Positions 19,744-32,473 of a stretch of DNA of 64,000 nt are shown here, piece after piece (the stretch's first letter is position 1; each line of letters starts with the position of its first letter). Source of the stretch: Nocardioides sp. B-3 (GTDB taxonomy: Bacteria > Actinomycetota > Actinomycetes > Propionibacteriales > Nocardioidaceae); contig NZ_CP087968.1 in assembly GCF_024703895.1 (NCBI RefSeq), positions 620,001-684,000 on the forward strand. Reading direction: 5' to 3'. Made by a program: the position numbers and the translations under genes. A model generated the notes under the pieces. That model was not told where the DNA came from. It made no database searches and worked only from the letters and a program-made list of their open reading frames with translations.

Positions 19744-22700
19744 TCAGGAGAGCAGACCCCGCACCACGCGCAGTCCCACCGACAACCGGGCCGGGTCGGC
19801 GGCCTCGTCGCGGCAGATCTCCTCGAGCGTGGCGGCCGCGCGGCCGATCAGCTCGGCGTCGTCGTCCTCCCACTCGGCGACCCGCACGGGCGCGGCGTCC
19901 TCGATCGACGTCGAGGAGAGCACCGCGGCAGTGAGCTGCTGGTGCACGGCATAGAGGTCGTCGCGCACGGCGGCCCGGGCCATGGTCTGCCAACGGTCCT
20001 CCCGCGGCAGCGAAGATCCGCTCCACCGGGGCCGGCAGTCCGAGCCGCTCGCCCAGCGCGAAGTGCACGCGGGCGACGTTGACCGGATCGAGGCCGAGGG
20101 TCTCCGCCGTCTCGACGACGCCGAGCAGGGCATACGCCGGAGCGAGTACGGCGACGCGCGTGGCCAGCTCCTCGGGCACACCGGCCTTCGTGAGGCGATC
20201 GCGGCGACCGATGAAGTCATCGAGCTCCCGGCCGCTCATCAGCTCGGGCAGGACCGCCAGCACCGACTGCACGCGCCCCCGGAAGAACTCGACCGTGGCC
20301 ATGGAGTCCAGCGGCGGCCGGCGGTTGTTGACCAGCCAGCGCGACGCCCGCTCGACGAGGGTGCGCATCTCGATCCGCATCCGGGTCTGGCGCTCCGCCG
20401 GCACCCGGTTGTCGTAGGAAGCGATCTCTCGGCGCATCGCCAGCGACCCGAAGATCTCGCGCGCGACGAAGTTGGCCCGGGTCAGGTCGGCGACGCTGGC
20501 GCCGGTCTCCCCCTTCAACCGCGGGATGAAGGTCATGCCGGCGCCGTTGACCGTGTCGTTGACGACCCGGGTCACGATGATCTCGCGACGCAGCGGGTGC
20601 TCCTCCATCGCCGGCACGTGGTCGGCCTGCATCCGCGAGGGGAAGTAGGCGAGCAGGTCGTCGCGGAGGTAGGGGTCGTCGGGCAGGTCGGACTCGAGCA
20701 GCTCGTCGGCCAGCACGATCTTGGTCCACGACAACAGCACCGACAGCTCGGGCACCGAGAGGCCCTGCCCGCGGTCGAGGCGGCGGCGCACCTGCCGAGA
20801 CGTCGGCAGTGCCTCGAGGTCGCGGTTGAGGACGCCGCGCCGCTCGAGCTCCTTCATCCAGTCCTCGTGGACGTGCAGGAGGGGTACGGCGTGCGCGCTG
20901 GCGTTTGCCGGGGCGAGGTTCTGCTCGTAGTTGTCGCGGAGCACCGGGTCGCCGACCTCGTCGGTCATCTCGGCGAGCAGGGTGTTGCGCTGCTTCATGG
21001 TCATGTCGCCACCGGCGACCACCTTGTCCAGCAGGATCTTGATGTTGACCTCGTGGTCGGAGGTGTCGACCCCGGCCGAGTTGTCGATGAAGTCGGTGTT
21101 GATGCGGCCGCCCTCACCGCCACAACCCTCACGGGCATACTCGATGCGGCCGAGCTGGGTGAGCCCGAGGTTGCCGCCCTCGCCGACACACTGGGCGCGC
21201 AGCTCCTCACCGTTGACGCGGATCGCGTCGTTGGCCTTGTCGCCGGCATCGGCGTTGACCTCGTCGGCGGACTTCACGTAGGTGCCGATGCCACCGTTCC
21301 ACAGCAGGTCGACCGGCGCGAGCAGGACGGCCCGCATCAGCTCGGCGGGCGTGAGCTTGACGACGTCCTCCGCCGGGCCGAGCGCGCTGCGCACCTGCGC
21401 CGAGATCGGGATGGACTTGAGCGACCGCGACCAGACGCCACCGCCGGCTGAGATCAGACTCTTGTCGTAGTCCTGCCGGGACGACCGCGGCAGCTCGAAG
21501 AGCCGCTTGCGCTCGGCGAAGGAGGCCGAGGCATCGGGGGTCGGGGTCGATGAAGATGTCGCGGTGGTCGAAGGCCGCCACCAGTCGCGTGGTCTCGGAG
21601 CAGAGCATGCCGTTGCCGAAGACGTCGCCGGACATGTCGCCGATGCCGACGGCGGTGAACTCCTCGGTCTGGCAGTCGATGCCGCGCTCACGGAAGTGCC
21701 GCTGGACCGAGACCCGGGCGCCGCGCGCGGTGATGCCCATCGCCTTGTGGTCGTAGCCGACCGAGCCGCCCGAGGCGAACGCGTCGCCGAGCCAGAAGCC
21801 GTAGGCCTTGGCCACCCCGTTGGCGATGTCGGAGAAGGTCGCGGTGCCCTTGTCGGCCGCGACCACGAGGTAGCTGTCGTCGCCGTCGTGGCGCACGACG
21901 CCCCGGGGCGGAACGGTCTCGCCCTCGACCGGGTTGTCGGTGATGTCGAGCAGCCCGGAGATGAAGGTGGTGTAGCAGGCGACGCCCTCTGCCAGCCATG
22001 CGTCGCGGTCGGACATGTCGGGCAGCTGCTTGCAGAAGAACCCGCCCTTCGCACCCACGGGCACGATCACGGTGTTCTTGACCATCTGTGCCTTGACCAG
22101 CCCCAGCACCTCGGTGCGGAAGTCGTCACGACGGTCGGACCAGCGCAGGCCACCACGCGCGACGGAGCCGAAGCGCAGGTGCACGCCCTCGACGCGCGGC
22201 GAGTAGACGAAGATCTCGAAGCTCGGCCGCGGCTCGGGCAGGTCGGGGATCGCCGACGGCTCGAGCTTGAAGGAGATGTACTGGTGCAGCTCGCCGTCGG
22301 CGGTCTTCTGGAAGTAGTTGGTGCGCAGCGTGCTGCGGATGTGGGTGAGGTAGGACCGCAGGATGCGGTCGTGGTCGAGGGAGACGACGTCGTCGAGGGC
22401 GCTCGCGAGCTTCTCCTCGACGACCTCGATCCGCGCCGTACGCGCCTCGGCGTCGCCGGGCAGGTCACCCTTGCCCGGGTCGAAGCGGGCCTCGAAGAGG
22501 TCGACGAGCAGCCGGGTGATGTCGACGTTGTTGCCCAACGCGCCCTCGATGTAGTCGAGCGCGAACGGCGAGTTGCCCTGCTTCATGTATTTCGCGTAGG
22601 CACGCAGCACGGTCGCCTGTCGCCGGGTCAGCCCGGCTCCGAGCACCAGCGCGTTGAAGCCGTCGGTCTCGTTGAACCCGTCCCAGACGGCGCGGGCCGC

Positions 22701-24631
22701 GTCGGCGAAGAGCGTGCGGGCGGTGTCGGGGAGCTGACGCCCGTAGCGCAGCCCGAACTCGTAGATGTAGGACTGGCGCCCGAGGCCGGTGAGCTCGTAG
22801 GGCCGCTCGTCGACCACCTCGACGCCCATCGAGGCGAGCATCGGCAGCACCTCGCTGAGGGACAGCGGCGGACCGACGCGGAACACCTTCAACCGGGCCT
22901 CGCCACGACCGGCGTCGACCTGCTCGAACAGCGCGAGGTCAATGCCCTCGTCGCCCTCGATGGCCTCGAGCCGACCCGTGTCGGCGGCACCGGTGCGCGG
23001 GTTGAAGTCCTCCTTGTAGGCCTCCGGGAAGGAGTCGGACCCGGGCTCGCGCCGGGCGCGAGCCCCGCTCCTCGCCGTACTCCGCGACCACCGCGTTGGT
23101 GAAGTCGTCGCGCCACGAGCGCGCGGCCTCGACCATGCGCCGCTCGAGGTCGACCACGTCGACGTCGGGGATCGTCTCGCCCTTGGCGGGGTGGACGACG
23201 AAGTGGACGCTGGCGGTCGTGGCCTCGTTGACGCGGGCGGTGAACTCGACGCTCTCGCCGTTGAGGCGCTCGGTGAGGATCTCCGCGAAGCGCTCCCGGA
23301 CGGTGGTGTTGTAGCGGTCGCGAGGGAGGTAGACGAGCACGGAGACGTAGCGGCCATAGGTGTCGCGGCGCGCGAACAGCCGCGGCTGGCGTCGCTCGCG
23401 GGCGAACATCACGGACTGCACGGTCGGCGCCAGCTCGTCGGCCGGCGTCTGGAAGAACTCGTCGCGCGGGTAGTTCTCCAGCGTGTCCATCAGCGCCTTG
23501 CCGGCATGGCTGCGCGGGGTCGAAGCCGACCGTGCGCATGACGGTGGCCGTCTTCTCCCGCAGCAACGGGATCCGGGTGACCGACTCGGTGTAGGCGGCG
23601 CTGGAGTAGAGGCCGATGAACCGGCGCTCCCCACGACCTCGCCGTTGTCGCCGAACGTCTTCACGCCGACGTAGTCGAGGTAGACCAGGGCGGTGCACCG
23701 TGGCGCGGGAGTTGGCCTTGGCCAGCACCAGCAGCGTCTTCTCGCGGGCCTTGTCCTTGACCACCGCGGGCAGCTTGGCGAAGGAGGAGGACATGTCCCG
23801 GTCGGCGCGCAGGATGCCGAGACCGGTGCCGGGTACGGCGCGCAGCGCCCATTCCTCGTCGGCACCCTCTCCGACGGACTCGAGGCGGTACTCGCGATAG
23901 CCGAGGAACGTGAAGTGGTCGTCGGCCAGCCAGCGGATGAAATCGCAGCCCTGCGTGATCTCGGTGGGGTCGATCGGCGGCGGGTTGTCCTCGATGTCGG
24001 CCACGACGGTGAGGGCGCGGTCACGCATCTTGGGCCAGTCCTCGACGGACTCACGGACGTCGCGGAGCACGCGCTGGAGGCTCTCGACGATCTCCGAGAC
24101 CTCGCCCTCGTCGACGACCCGGTCGATCTCGACGTGCATCCACGATTCCTCGATCGCCTCGGGCGCCGACTCCTCGACCACGCCGTCGGCCGGGGTGTTG
24201 ACGCCCTGCAGGGCGCCGGTGATGTCGCGGGTGACCTCGAAGCGCGGGTGGATCACGACGTGCACGTTGTGGTCGTGCCGGGACAGCTCCATCGTCACGG
24301 AGTCGACGAGGAAGGGCATGTCGTCGGTGACGACCTCGACGACCGAGTGCCCGGCAGCGGACCAGCCCGCGTCCACGGGGCCGGGCGTGATCACACGGAC
24401 CGTGGCGGTGCCCTGTGGGCGCGACATCGCGAGGGCGTAGTGGGAGGCGAGTGCGCCGTACACGTCATCGGGGCTGCGGTCGAGCAGGTCCTCCGGCGCG
24501 ACGTGGCGGTAGTAGGCGGCCAGCAGCTCGCCGACCTGCGCGTGCGGCGGACCACCGGTGCCCTTGGAGGCGCGCGCCACGGCCTCGGCGTGCTTCAGCA
24601 GTTCGGCCTTGTCGTCCTCGAGCTTCGCCAC
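19744..24631 (-). CDS. gdh: NAD-dependent glutamate dehydrogenase, large (GDH-160/180) class, about six frameshifts
   Basis: Oxidatively deaminates glutamate to 2-oxoglutarate. Corrected length is about 1,620 residues, in the range of the 160-180 kDa class. It has an N-terminal ACT-like region ([20 protein letters not shown]), a long linking region and the dehydrogenase core with [15 protein letters not shown] (substrate Lys), [13 protein letters not shown] and [13 protein letters not shown]. Breaks lie near 23695, 23632, 23522, 23055, 21535 and 20010; at 21535 the fault is one extra C in a run of C. The start is GTG 24631 ([12 protein letters not shown]) or ATG 24664. It could supply 2-oxoglutarate from glutamate produced by PruA, encoded 2.5 kb away. 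Confidence 0.92.
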
Positions 24632-24767
24632 GCCCCCGACACTAGGGGCCGACTTGTGACGCACACAACATGGGCGCGTACCGGCCGGTTACATCCTCAC
24701 CAAGACCTGACGGACGCGCTGGCCGACGTGCTGGTCAAGACCGGTGATTGACGTGAAGATGTGCCGC

Positions 24768-25238
24768 ATGAAGCTCACGCACTCAGTCAGGTATGACGCG
24801 CCGCTGGCCGACGTCTACGCGATGCTCACCGATCCGGTCTTCCGTGAGAAGGCCGCCACGGCACAGGGCGTGACCTCGGTCGACGTCACGGTGGAAGGCG
24901 GCGACGTCCGCCTCGACATGCAGCAGCCCACCACCGACCTGCCGGGGTTCGCGCGCAAGGTCGTGGGTGAGAACAGCAACGTCGTGCAGGCCGAGGCCCG
25001 GAACGGCACCGACACGGCCGACTTCTCGATCACCATGCCGCCCCTGCCCGGCGGCATCAACGGCGTGCGCACCCTCAAGGTCGACGGCGACGGCACCCCG
25101 GACACGTTCGACGGGGAGGCCGGGGTCAAGATCCCGCTGATCGGCGGCAAGCTCGAGAACCTCATCGGCAGCAAGCTGACCGAGGGCTGGAACAACGAGC
25201 ACGCCCTCGGTGTCGCGTGGCTGGCGGGAGACCGCTGA
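24768..25238 (+). CDS. DUF2505 family protein
   Basis: 156 residues, intact, START/SRPBCC-like fold by family. It begins MKLTHSVRYDAPLADVYAML and keeps the characteristic pattern PGFARKVVGEN and KIPLIGGKLENLIGSKLTEG. I chose ATG 24768 over 24744 because the family starts at the beta strand KLTHSVRY. The stop overlaps the start of a second DUF2505 gene (TGATG). DUF2505 proteins are actinobacterial and of unknown function, often predicted to bind a hydrophobic ligand. Confidence 0.88.
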   Translation: MKLTHSVRYDAPLADVYAMLTDPVFREKAATAQGVTSVDVTVEGGDVRLDMQQPTTDLPGFARKVVGENSNVVQAEARNGTDTADFSITMPPLPGGINGVRTLKVDGDGTPDTFDGEAGVKIPLIGGKLENLIGSKLTEGWNNEHALGVAWLAGDR

Positions 25239-25727
25239 TGTCCAAGACCATCACCGAGAAGCTGACCTACCCCGGCGCCACGCTCGAGCAGGTCGTCGCG
25301 ATGCTGGCCGACCCGGCGTTCCGCGAGCAGGTCGCCACCTATCAGCAGGCCGTGCGCAGCTCCGCCTCCAACACCGGGACCGGCGCCGGCAGCACCGCGC
25401 GGATCGAGGTCGTCCACGGCACCGACCAGGTGCCGTCGTTCGCCCGCAAGTTCGTCGGCGACGAGATCTCGATCGTCCAGGGAGGAGACGTGGACCAGTG
25501 ACACGCACGCCGACGTGCTGGTCACGATCCCCGGCAAGCCCGGCGACATGACCGGCACCTACGACCTCTCGCAGGTCGGCGCCGACGTCGTCCGGGACGT
25601 CAACCTCACCGTGAAGGTCAACATCCCCTTCGTCGGCGGCAAGGTCGAGGACCTGATCGCCGGACTGCTGTCCAAGGCCTACCGCGCGGAGAACAAGGTC
25701 GGCGTGAGGTGGCTCGCTGCCGCCTGA
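25238..25727 (+). CDS. DUF2505 family protein, second copy, one frameshift
   Basis: A tandem paralogue of the preceding gene. It begins MSKTITEKLTYPGATLEQVV and has matching VPSFARKFVGDEISI and KVNIPFVGGKVEDLIAGLLS blocks. An extra base near 25490 interrupts it; corrected length is about 162 residues. Translational coupling through the TGATG overlap suggests the two proteins are made together. Confidence 0.85.
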
Positions 25728-25736
25728 CCCCCGAGT

Positions 25737-26992
25737 TCACTCAGGCAGCGTGAGCCGGTAGGCCAGCACCCCACCGTTGCCGTGGCTCGGCATCAGCAGG
25801 ATGCCGTCGATGGCGACCGCCTTGGGTGCCGCGACAGCCGGAGTTGGTGTCACCCAGCGGCGCCCCGTCACCGAGCTCACCGAGCTCGGTGACGGACCCG
25901 TCACGCAGAGAGCGCAGCGTGAGCAGGCCGCGTCCCGCGTTCAGCCCTTCCTCGTCACCCTCGAAGCCGAGCACCCCGTCGCCCAGGTGCGCGATCGGGA
26001 TCCATTGCTCGGCTCCCACCCCCGGGAATCCGCCGAGGGACGAACCGTCCTCCAGCGAGAACCTCGTGGCGCCCGGCCGGGCAGGGTCCGCGAGCACGAG
26101 CGACTCGTCGGTCTCGAAGAAGGACGCACCGGCCGCGACGTCCGACACATCGTCGAGCACGCGCAGCTCGTCCGACTCCAGCCGGACGAGCTGGAGGTGG
26201 TTGTCCCGGGTGACACCAGCCAGCACTGTCAGCGGGTCGGTGGTCAGGATCCGTCGCGGGTCGGACAGCGAAGCCGGTGGCGTCACCTCCGACACCGTCG
26301 AACCCGACGCCACGTCGACGGCGCGCCACACCCGCGGCTTGCTCGACGAGACCACAGCGACGCCGTGACCGACCAGCAAGCGGTCGGAGCACGCGACGTC
26401 GAGCGTGCTGATGGTCCGCCCGGTGCTCAGGTCGATCCGCCCGGCCCCGCACCCGGCGGTCGCGAGCAGCACCTCACCCCCGACGTCGAGGAGCGGCGCC
26501 CCGACGAACGGCCGCTCCCACACCACCGAGGCGCTCTCCGGGTCGACGCCCTTGACGGTCGTACGGCGAGCAGTGGCCGCCTCTCCGCTCGGGAGACCGA
26601 GCCCCGCTGCGGGTGGGCTGCAGCGCGGGCCGGCACCGACCCACGCTGACGGCCACGAGCCCGATCTCCGAGGGGACCGGGGTTGCCGCGCACACCGGAC
26701 CGCCGAGCGGCAGCCGCCACACCTCCGCACCGGTCTCGCGGTCCAGCGCGACGAGCGAGCGCGGCCCGACGACCACGACGTCGTCGCTGTACTCCCACAG
26801 CCACGGCGCATCCCGGCTGACCCAGTCGGGCCGCACCTTCACCGCCGCACTCCGGGCGTCGCCCACTGCGGGGGTCGGCGACGGGGACGAGGACTCCGCG
26901 ACAGGTGCCTCGGCAGCGGGACCCTCGTCAGCAGTGCAGCCGACCGCCGTCACGAGGACGGCGGCCAGCAGTGCGGCGTACGAACGACGCAT
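25737..26992 (-). CDS. Lipoprotein with PQQ-like beta-propeller repeats, frameshifted
   Basis: The N-terminus MRRSYAALLAAVLVTAVGC is a lipoprotein signal with a lipobox ending in Cys 19, followed by a Ser/Pro linker. The rest (about 390 residues) has recurring SLVALDRETGAEVWRLPLG and GVDPESASVVWERPF blades, the WD/PQQ-like pattern of BamB- or AfsK-type propellers. Breaks lie near 26640 and 25848; corrected, it ends LAYRLTLPE at 25737. The start overlaps the stop of the 43-residue gene upstream (TGATG). Function is unknown, probably a protein-binding scaffold at the outer face of the membrane. Confidence 0.75.
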
Positions 26993-27119
26993 CACCCGTC
27001 CGCGTGGTCCCGGCGTCGGCGGTGCCGGACCACGAGGGCAAGCAGCACGAACGGCCCGAACGCCAGCAGCAGCGTGAGCGCCTGCTCGAACGGGTGCAAG
27101 GACCCCAGATGGAGTGGGG

Positions 27120-27123
<4 letters not shown>
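26992..27123 (-). CDS. Very small membrane protein (43 residues) coupled to pruA
   Basis: A GTG at 27123 overlaps the pruA stop (GTGA), and the TGA at 26992-26994 overlaps the start of the lipoprotein gene. The product is 43 residues: a short N-terminal segment (HLGSLHPFEQ), one 20-residue membrane helix (ALTLLLAFGPFVLLALVV) and an Arg-rich cytoplasmic tail (RHRRRRDHADG), topology N-out/C-in by the positive-inside rule. The overlap at both ends argues that it is a real gene. No function is known to me. Confidence 0.7.
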
Positions 27124-28755
<1,632 letters not shown>

Positions 28756-28764
28756 GGACCGACC

Positions 28765-29099
28765 TTAGCGACCTGCCAGCACGTCCGAAATTTCCTGCGT
28801 GGCATACCGGGCGAGGTCGTCGTCGGGGTCGGCGTCGTCCTCGGTGTCGACGTGCACGGCCGCCCACAGCTTCGTGGGTACGGCGCCCGCCACATCCACC
28901 ACGTCTGCCAGGCGAGCACGACGCGGCGACCGGGGCCGACGAGCAGGGAGGCGGACGCGTCGGCGGCCGTCATCAGGGCGGCGTACTCCCCCTCCTCGGA
29001 CTCGTCCTCGGCCACGACCTTGTCCACGTCGGCGGGGACCGACCCGGCCTCGAACGCCTCGGCCAGCAGGTCGAGGGTCAGGGGGAGGTAGACCCTCAC
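28765..29099 (-). CDS. Small acidic protein, DUF6912-like, one frameshift
   Basis: About 111 residues from GTG 29099, which overlaps the acyltransferase stop (GTGA). It begins VRVYLPLTLDLLAEAFEAGS, has an EYAALMTAADASASLL helix and ends LARYATQEISDVLAGR. An extra base near 28905 breaks it at a short linker. The start pattern matches the actinobacterial DUF6912 family as I remember it; the function is unknown. Confidence 0.65.
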
Positions 29100-30541
29100 A
29101 GCTTCGGACCCGTCTTCTTCCGGCCCCGCGGTGCGCGCTGGCGCGTCTCGCTGGCCGACTCCTTGAGCTCGTCGAGCGACTCGAGGATGCACGCGCCGAG
29201 GGTGTCGACGTCGGGCAGTGCGTCCCGGTCGGCGGTGATGCCGTAGAAGACGCCGCCGTTGTAGGAGGTGACCCCGACCGCGAGGGCATGGTCGGGCAGC
29301 AGCGGGTGCACGGGATAGGTCTCGACCATCGTCGCGCCGCCGGCGTAGAGCGGGAACTGCGGGCCGGGCACGTTGGTCACCGACAGGTGGAAACCACGAC
29401 GCAGCTCGGCGGCGGCCACCCGCGAGCCCGGGGCGTGGAAGGTCGTCGGCGCGAAGCCCGAGATGCCGGCCAGCCGCTCGGCGCCCACGCCTCGCCCGGT
29501 CTCCTTGTGCGCCCGGAAGCTGTAGCTGACTCGGTGCAGGCGCACCACGGGCGACGACTCGGAGATCGGCAGGTTGACCATGTGACCGGCGATCTGGGTG
29601 CCGAGCGACGTCGGTTCGAGCTCGTCGTCGATCACCGACATCGGCACGATCGCCTTGATCGTCTTCATGCCACCCATCGACTCCGTGCGGGTCATCAGCC
29701 AGCCACGCAGGCCGCCGGTGAGGGTGGCCGGGATGACGTCGTTGATGGTGCCGCCGTGCACGCGCCGGATGCGCTTGTAGTCGTCGAGCTGCGTGTGGAT
29801 GCTGAGGAAGCGGCGCTGCTGGGAGAGCGGCTTGTTGATCGGCGAGGTCATGACCGGCTTGCGTCCGGCCAGCGCCCCGGCGACGTCGGTGGCGCGGTGA
29901 CGGGCGGCGTTCGCCGCTACGCATCAGGGACTCGGCGTTGGCCCGGACCGTCTTGATCAGGGTCGACGGGTGCTCGATGGAGTCCGTCACGGCCCCCAGC
30001 GCGAGCGACAGCGCATCGGGCTTGCCACGCGGGGCCCACTCGTCGTGGCCGAGCTCGGGGCGGTCGGGCTCGGTGTCGAGGAGCACTGGCCGATGTCGAC
30101 GGTCTCGCGGCCGTCGACCGGGATCTGGTGGCTCTTGGTGAGCACGGCGAACCGCCCGCCCGCGAGGCCCTCGACGAAGTAGACCTCCCACAACGGACGG
30201 GAGCGATCGAGCGGGCGCGACGCGATGCGGGCCACCAGCTCGCGAAGCTGGTCGTGATCACCGGGGCGCAGCAGCAGCCGAGCGACGGACGTGATAGCTC
30301 AGCTCGAAGGCCGGGTCGTCGAGCCAGACCGGCGTGGCCAACCGGCCGGGCACGGCCTGCAGGCGCTGGCGGTAGCGCGGCACGAACGCGATGCGGTCGG
30401 CGATGAGCTCCACGAGGCGGGAGTAGTCGAAGCCGGACTCACCGGGATCGAAGATCTCGACGGTCGCGTTGTGCATCGGGGGTACGCGGGGACTCGGTGG
30501 CGAGGAAAGCCGGGTCCCGCGGCCCAAGCCGCCTCGCTCAT
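29096..30541 (-). CDS. WS/DGAT-type wax ester synthase/diacylglycerol acyltransferase, multiple frameshifts
   Basis: The corrected protein (about 480 residues) has the WS/DGAT order: SPRTP-MHNATVEIFDPGE at the N-terminus, the active-site segment KSHQIPVDGRETVDIGQ, and the C-terminal domain with RRVHGGTINDVIPATLTGGL and HLSVTNVPGPQFPLYAGGA. The canonical HHxxxDG is SHQIPVDG here, so the second His and the Asp-Gly are kept but the first His is Ser. Breaks lie near 30510, 30485, 30280, 30090 and 29920. Start ATG 30541 (MSEAAWAAGP). It would make storage lipids from acyl-CoA, or an unknown ester. Confidence 0.78.
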
Positions 30542-30654
30542 GTGTGTCCTTCGTGTCGGTGGCGGCCACCACATGCTGTCGCACCCCGGCCCCCACGGTG
30601 TTGCTCCCCATGGGATTCTGGCAGAGAACCGAAGCCATTCGAGGAGTAGTCCAG

Positions 30655-31111
30655 ATGCCCTGCACCACTTTGCGCCGTTCCCGACGCCTGACCACCTTGG
30701 CCGCAACCCTCACGATCGGCCTCGGTCTCGTGCTGTCCGGATGCGCGGAGGACGCGGAGCCCACGGACGTGCCGAGCCCCTCGACCAGCGAGACGTCCAA
30801 CGAGACGACCACCGAGACCTCGGCCCCGACCGAGACGGCGGCGCCCGAGGCCCAGACCATCGACATCACGGTGTCCGGCGACACCGTGAGCCCGAGCGGC
30901 GAGCGGGTCGACGCCACGGTGGGCGAGGAGATCATCCTGCGGGTCACCGCCGATGCGCCGGGCGAGATCCACGTCCACTCGACGCCCGAGCAGGAGCTGT
31001 CCTACGAGGCGGGCACCACCGACCTGCCGCTCACGATCGACCAGCCCGGTCTCGTCGACGTCGAGTCGCACAACCTCGACTCCGGTCATCGTCCAGCTCG
31101 AAGTCCGCTGA
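30655..31111 (+). CDS. Lipoprotein with cupredoxin-like domain, one frameshift
   Basis: ATG 30655 is preceded by GAGGAG at 30641-30646. A lipoprotein signal ends in the lipobox LSGC, followed by a Thr/Glu/Ser-rich linker of about 40 residues and a beta-sandwich: TIDITVSGDTVSPSGERVDA, then EIHVHSTPEQELSYEAGTT. One extra base near 31084 is corrected to give PVIVQLEVR at the end. The fold resembles EfeO/cupredoxin-like domains, but no complete copper site (His-Cys-His-Met) is visible. The next gene, a multi-span membrane protein, starts one base after this stop, so the two are likely partners. Confidence 0.75.
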
Positions 31112-31112
31112 G

Positions 31113-32435
31113 GTGGACGACCGGATCCTCGCCCACGGCATCGGGGGCGCCAAGGACCTGCCGATCCCCCTCGAGCTGGCGATCGCGGGCGCAGTGGCGG
31201 CCCCGGTCGTCTCGTTCACGGTCCCGGCCATCGCCCGGCGCAAGCCGCGCTACGACGCCGCCACGAGCGGTCGCCCCGCGCCCGCGTGGCTCGACCGCCT
31301 GACGTCATCGCTTCCCCGGCGGGCGTGGTGGCGAACCTTCGGCATGCTCGCCCTGCTCTACGTCGGCTGGGCGGCCGTCGCCGGCCGGGACACCCTGATC
31401 AACCCGTTCTTGGGCGTCTTCTACGTCCCGGTCTGGGTCGGCATCGTCCCACTGTCGGTGCTGTTCGGCCCCGTGTGGAAGGCGATCAGCCCCAGCCGCA
31501 CGATCAACCTGCTGCTTGCCAAGGCATCCGGCAGCGACCCCTCGCTGGGCATGTACACCTACCCGGCACGGCTCGGCTACTGGCCGGCCGCGATCGGGCT
31601 CTTCGCCTTCGTCTGGCTCGAGCTGGTCTACCCGAGCTCGACCGAGGTCGGGCCGGTGCGGCTGTGGTGTGCTGCCTACCTCGGCATCATGCTCATCGGC
31701 GGAGCGCTGTTCGGCAACAAGTTCTTCGAGCACGCCGACCCGTTCGAGGTCTACTCGACCCCGGCCTCGAAGCTGTCGATCTGGGGCGAGCGCGACGGCC
31801 GGCTGCTGATCCGCTCACCCCCGGCCAACCTCGACAGCCCGGCGATCAGGCCCGGGCTCGTCGGCGTCGTGGCGGTGCTCTTCGGCAGCACGGCCTTCGA
31901 CTCCTTCAAGGACTCCAGTCCGTGGGTGAAGTTCATCCAGTCGACGACGATCAGCGCCGACCTGCTCAACAACCTCGGGCTGCTGGCCTTCTGCGTCGGC
32001 ATCGGGGTCATCTTCGCGATCGGCACCATGACCACGGGCGTCGAGCAGGGCGTACGCCGCAAGACCCTGCCCGACCGGTTCGCGCACTCCGTCGTGCCGA
32101 TCATCGTGGGCTACATCGTGGCCCACTACCTCACCTACCTCGTGGAGTACGGCCAGACCACGATCACCCAGCTCAGCGACCCGCTCAGCAGGGGCGGCAA
32201 CCTGCTCGGCACCGCCGACCTGACGGTGAACTACTGGCTGTCCTACCACCCTGACTTCCCGGCCGGGCTCAAGGTGGTGGCCGTCGTCACGGGCCACGTG
32301 CTCGGCGTGATCGCCGCCCACGACCGGGCCGTCCGGCTGTTGCCGGCACGGCACCACCTCACCGGTCAGCTGCCATTGCTGTTCGCGATGGTCAGCTTCA
32401 CCGTCGGCGGGCTCTACCTGCTGTTCGCTGCCTGA
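31113..32435 (+). CDS. Polytopic membrane protein paired with cupredoxin-like lipoprotein
   Basis: 440 residues, intact, from GTG 31113. There are about ten hydrophobic segments, starting at LELAIAGAVAAPVVSFTVPA and ending at LLFAMVSFTVGGLYLLFAA, with conserved-looking loops NPFLGVFYVPVWVGIVPLSV, FEVYSTPASKLSIWG and a His-rich region YHPDF...HVLGVIAAHDR...ARHHLTGQ near the C-terminus. I recognise it as a widespread actinobacterial membrane protein without assigned function. The adjoining exported lipoprotein and the His residues near membrane ends suggest a possible metal-related role, which is only inference. Confidence 0.75.
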   Translation: MDDRILAHGIGGAKDLPIPLELAIAGAVAAPVVSFTVPAIARRKPRYDAATSGRPAPAWLDRLTSSLPRRAWWRTFGMLALLYVGWAAVAGRDTLINPFLGVFYVPVWVGIVPLSVLFGPVWKAISPSRTINLLLAKASGSDPSLGMYTYPARLGYWPAAIGLFAFVWLELVYPSSTEVGPVRLWCAAYLGIMLIGGALFGNKFFEHADPFEVYSTPASKLSIWGERDGRLLIRSPPANLDSPAIRPGLVGVVAVLFGSTAFDSFKDSSPWVKFIQSTTISADLLNNLGLLAFCVGIGVIFAIGTMTTGVEQGVRRKTLPDRFAHSVVPIIVGYIVAHYLTYLVEYGQTTITQLSDPLSRGGNLLGTADLTVNYWLSYHPDFPAGLKVVAVVTGHVLGVIAAHDRAVRLLPARHHLTGQLPLLFAMVSFTVGGLYLLFAA

Positions 32436-32442
32436 CATCCTG

Positions 32443-32462
32443 CTCCCCCAGCGGTGTGGGGA
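32443..32462. terminator. Short hairpin between convergent genes
   Basis: CTCCCCCAG and TGGGGA flank a short loop in the 38-base gap between the membrane-protein stop and the RTX gene stop. It is a modest G/C stem without a T-run and may end transcription in either direction. Confidence 0.35.
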
Positions 32463-32473
32463 ACCGGGACTTG

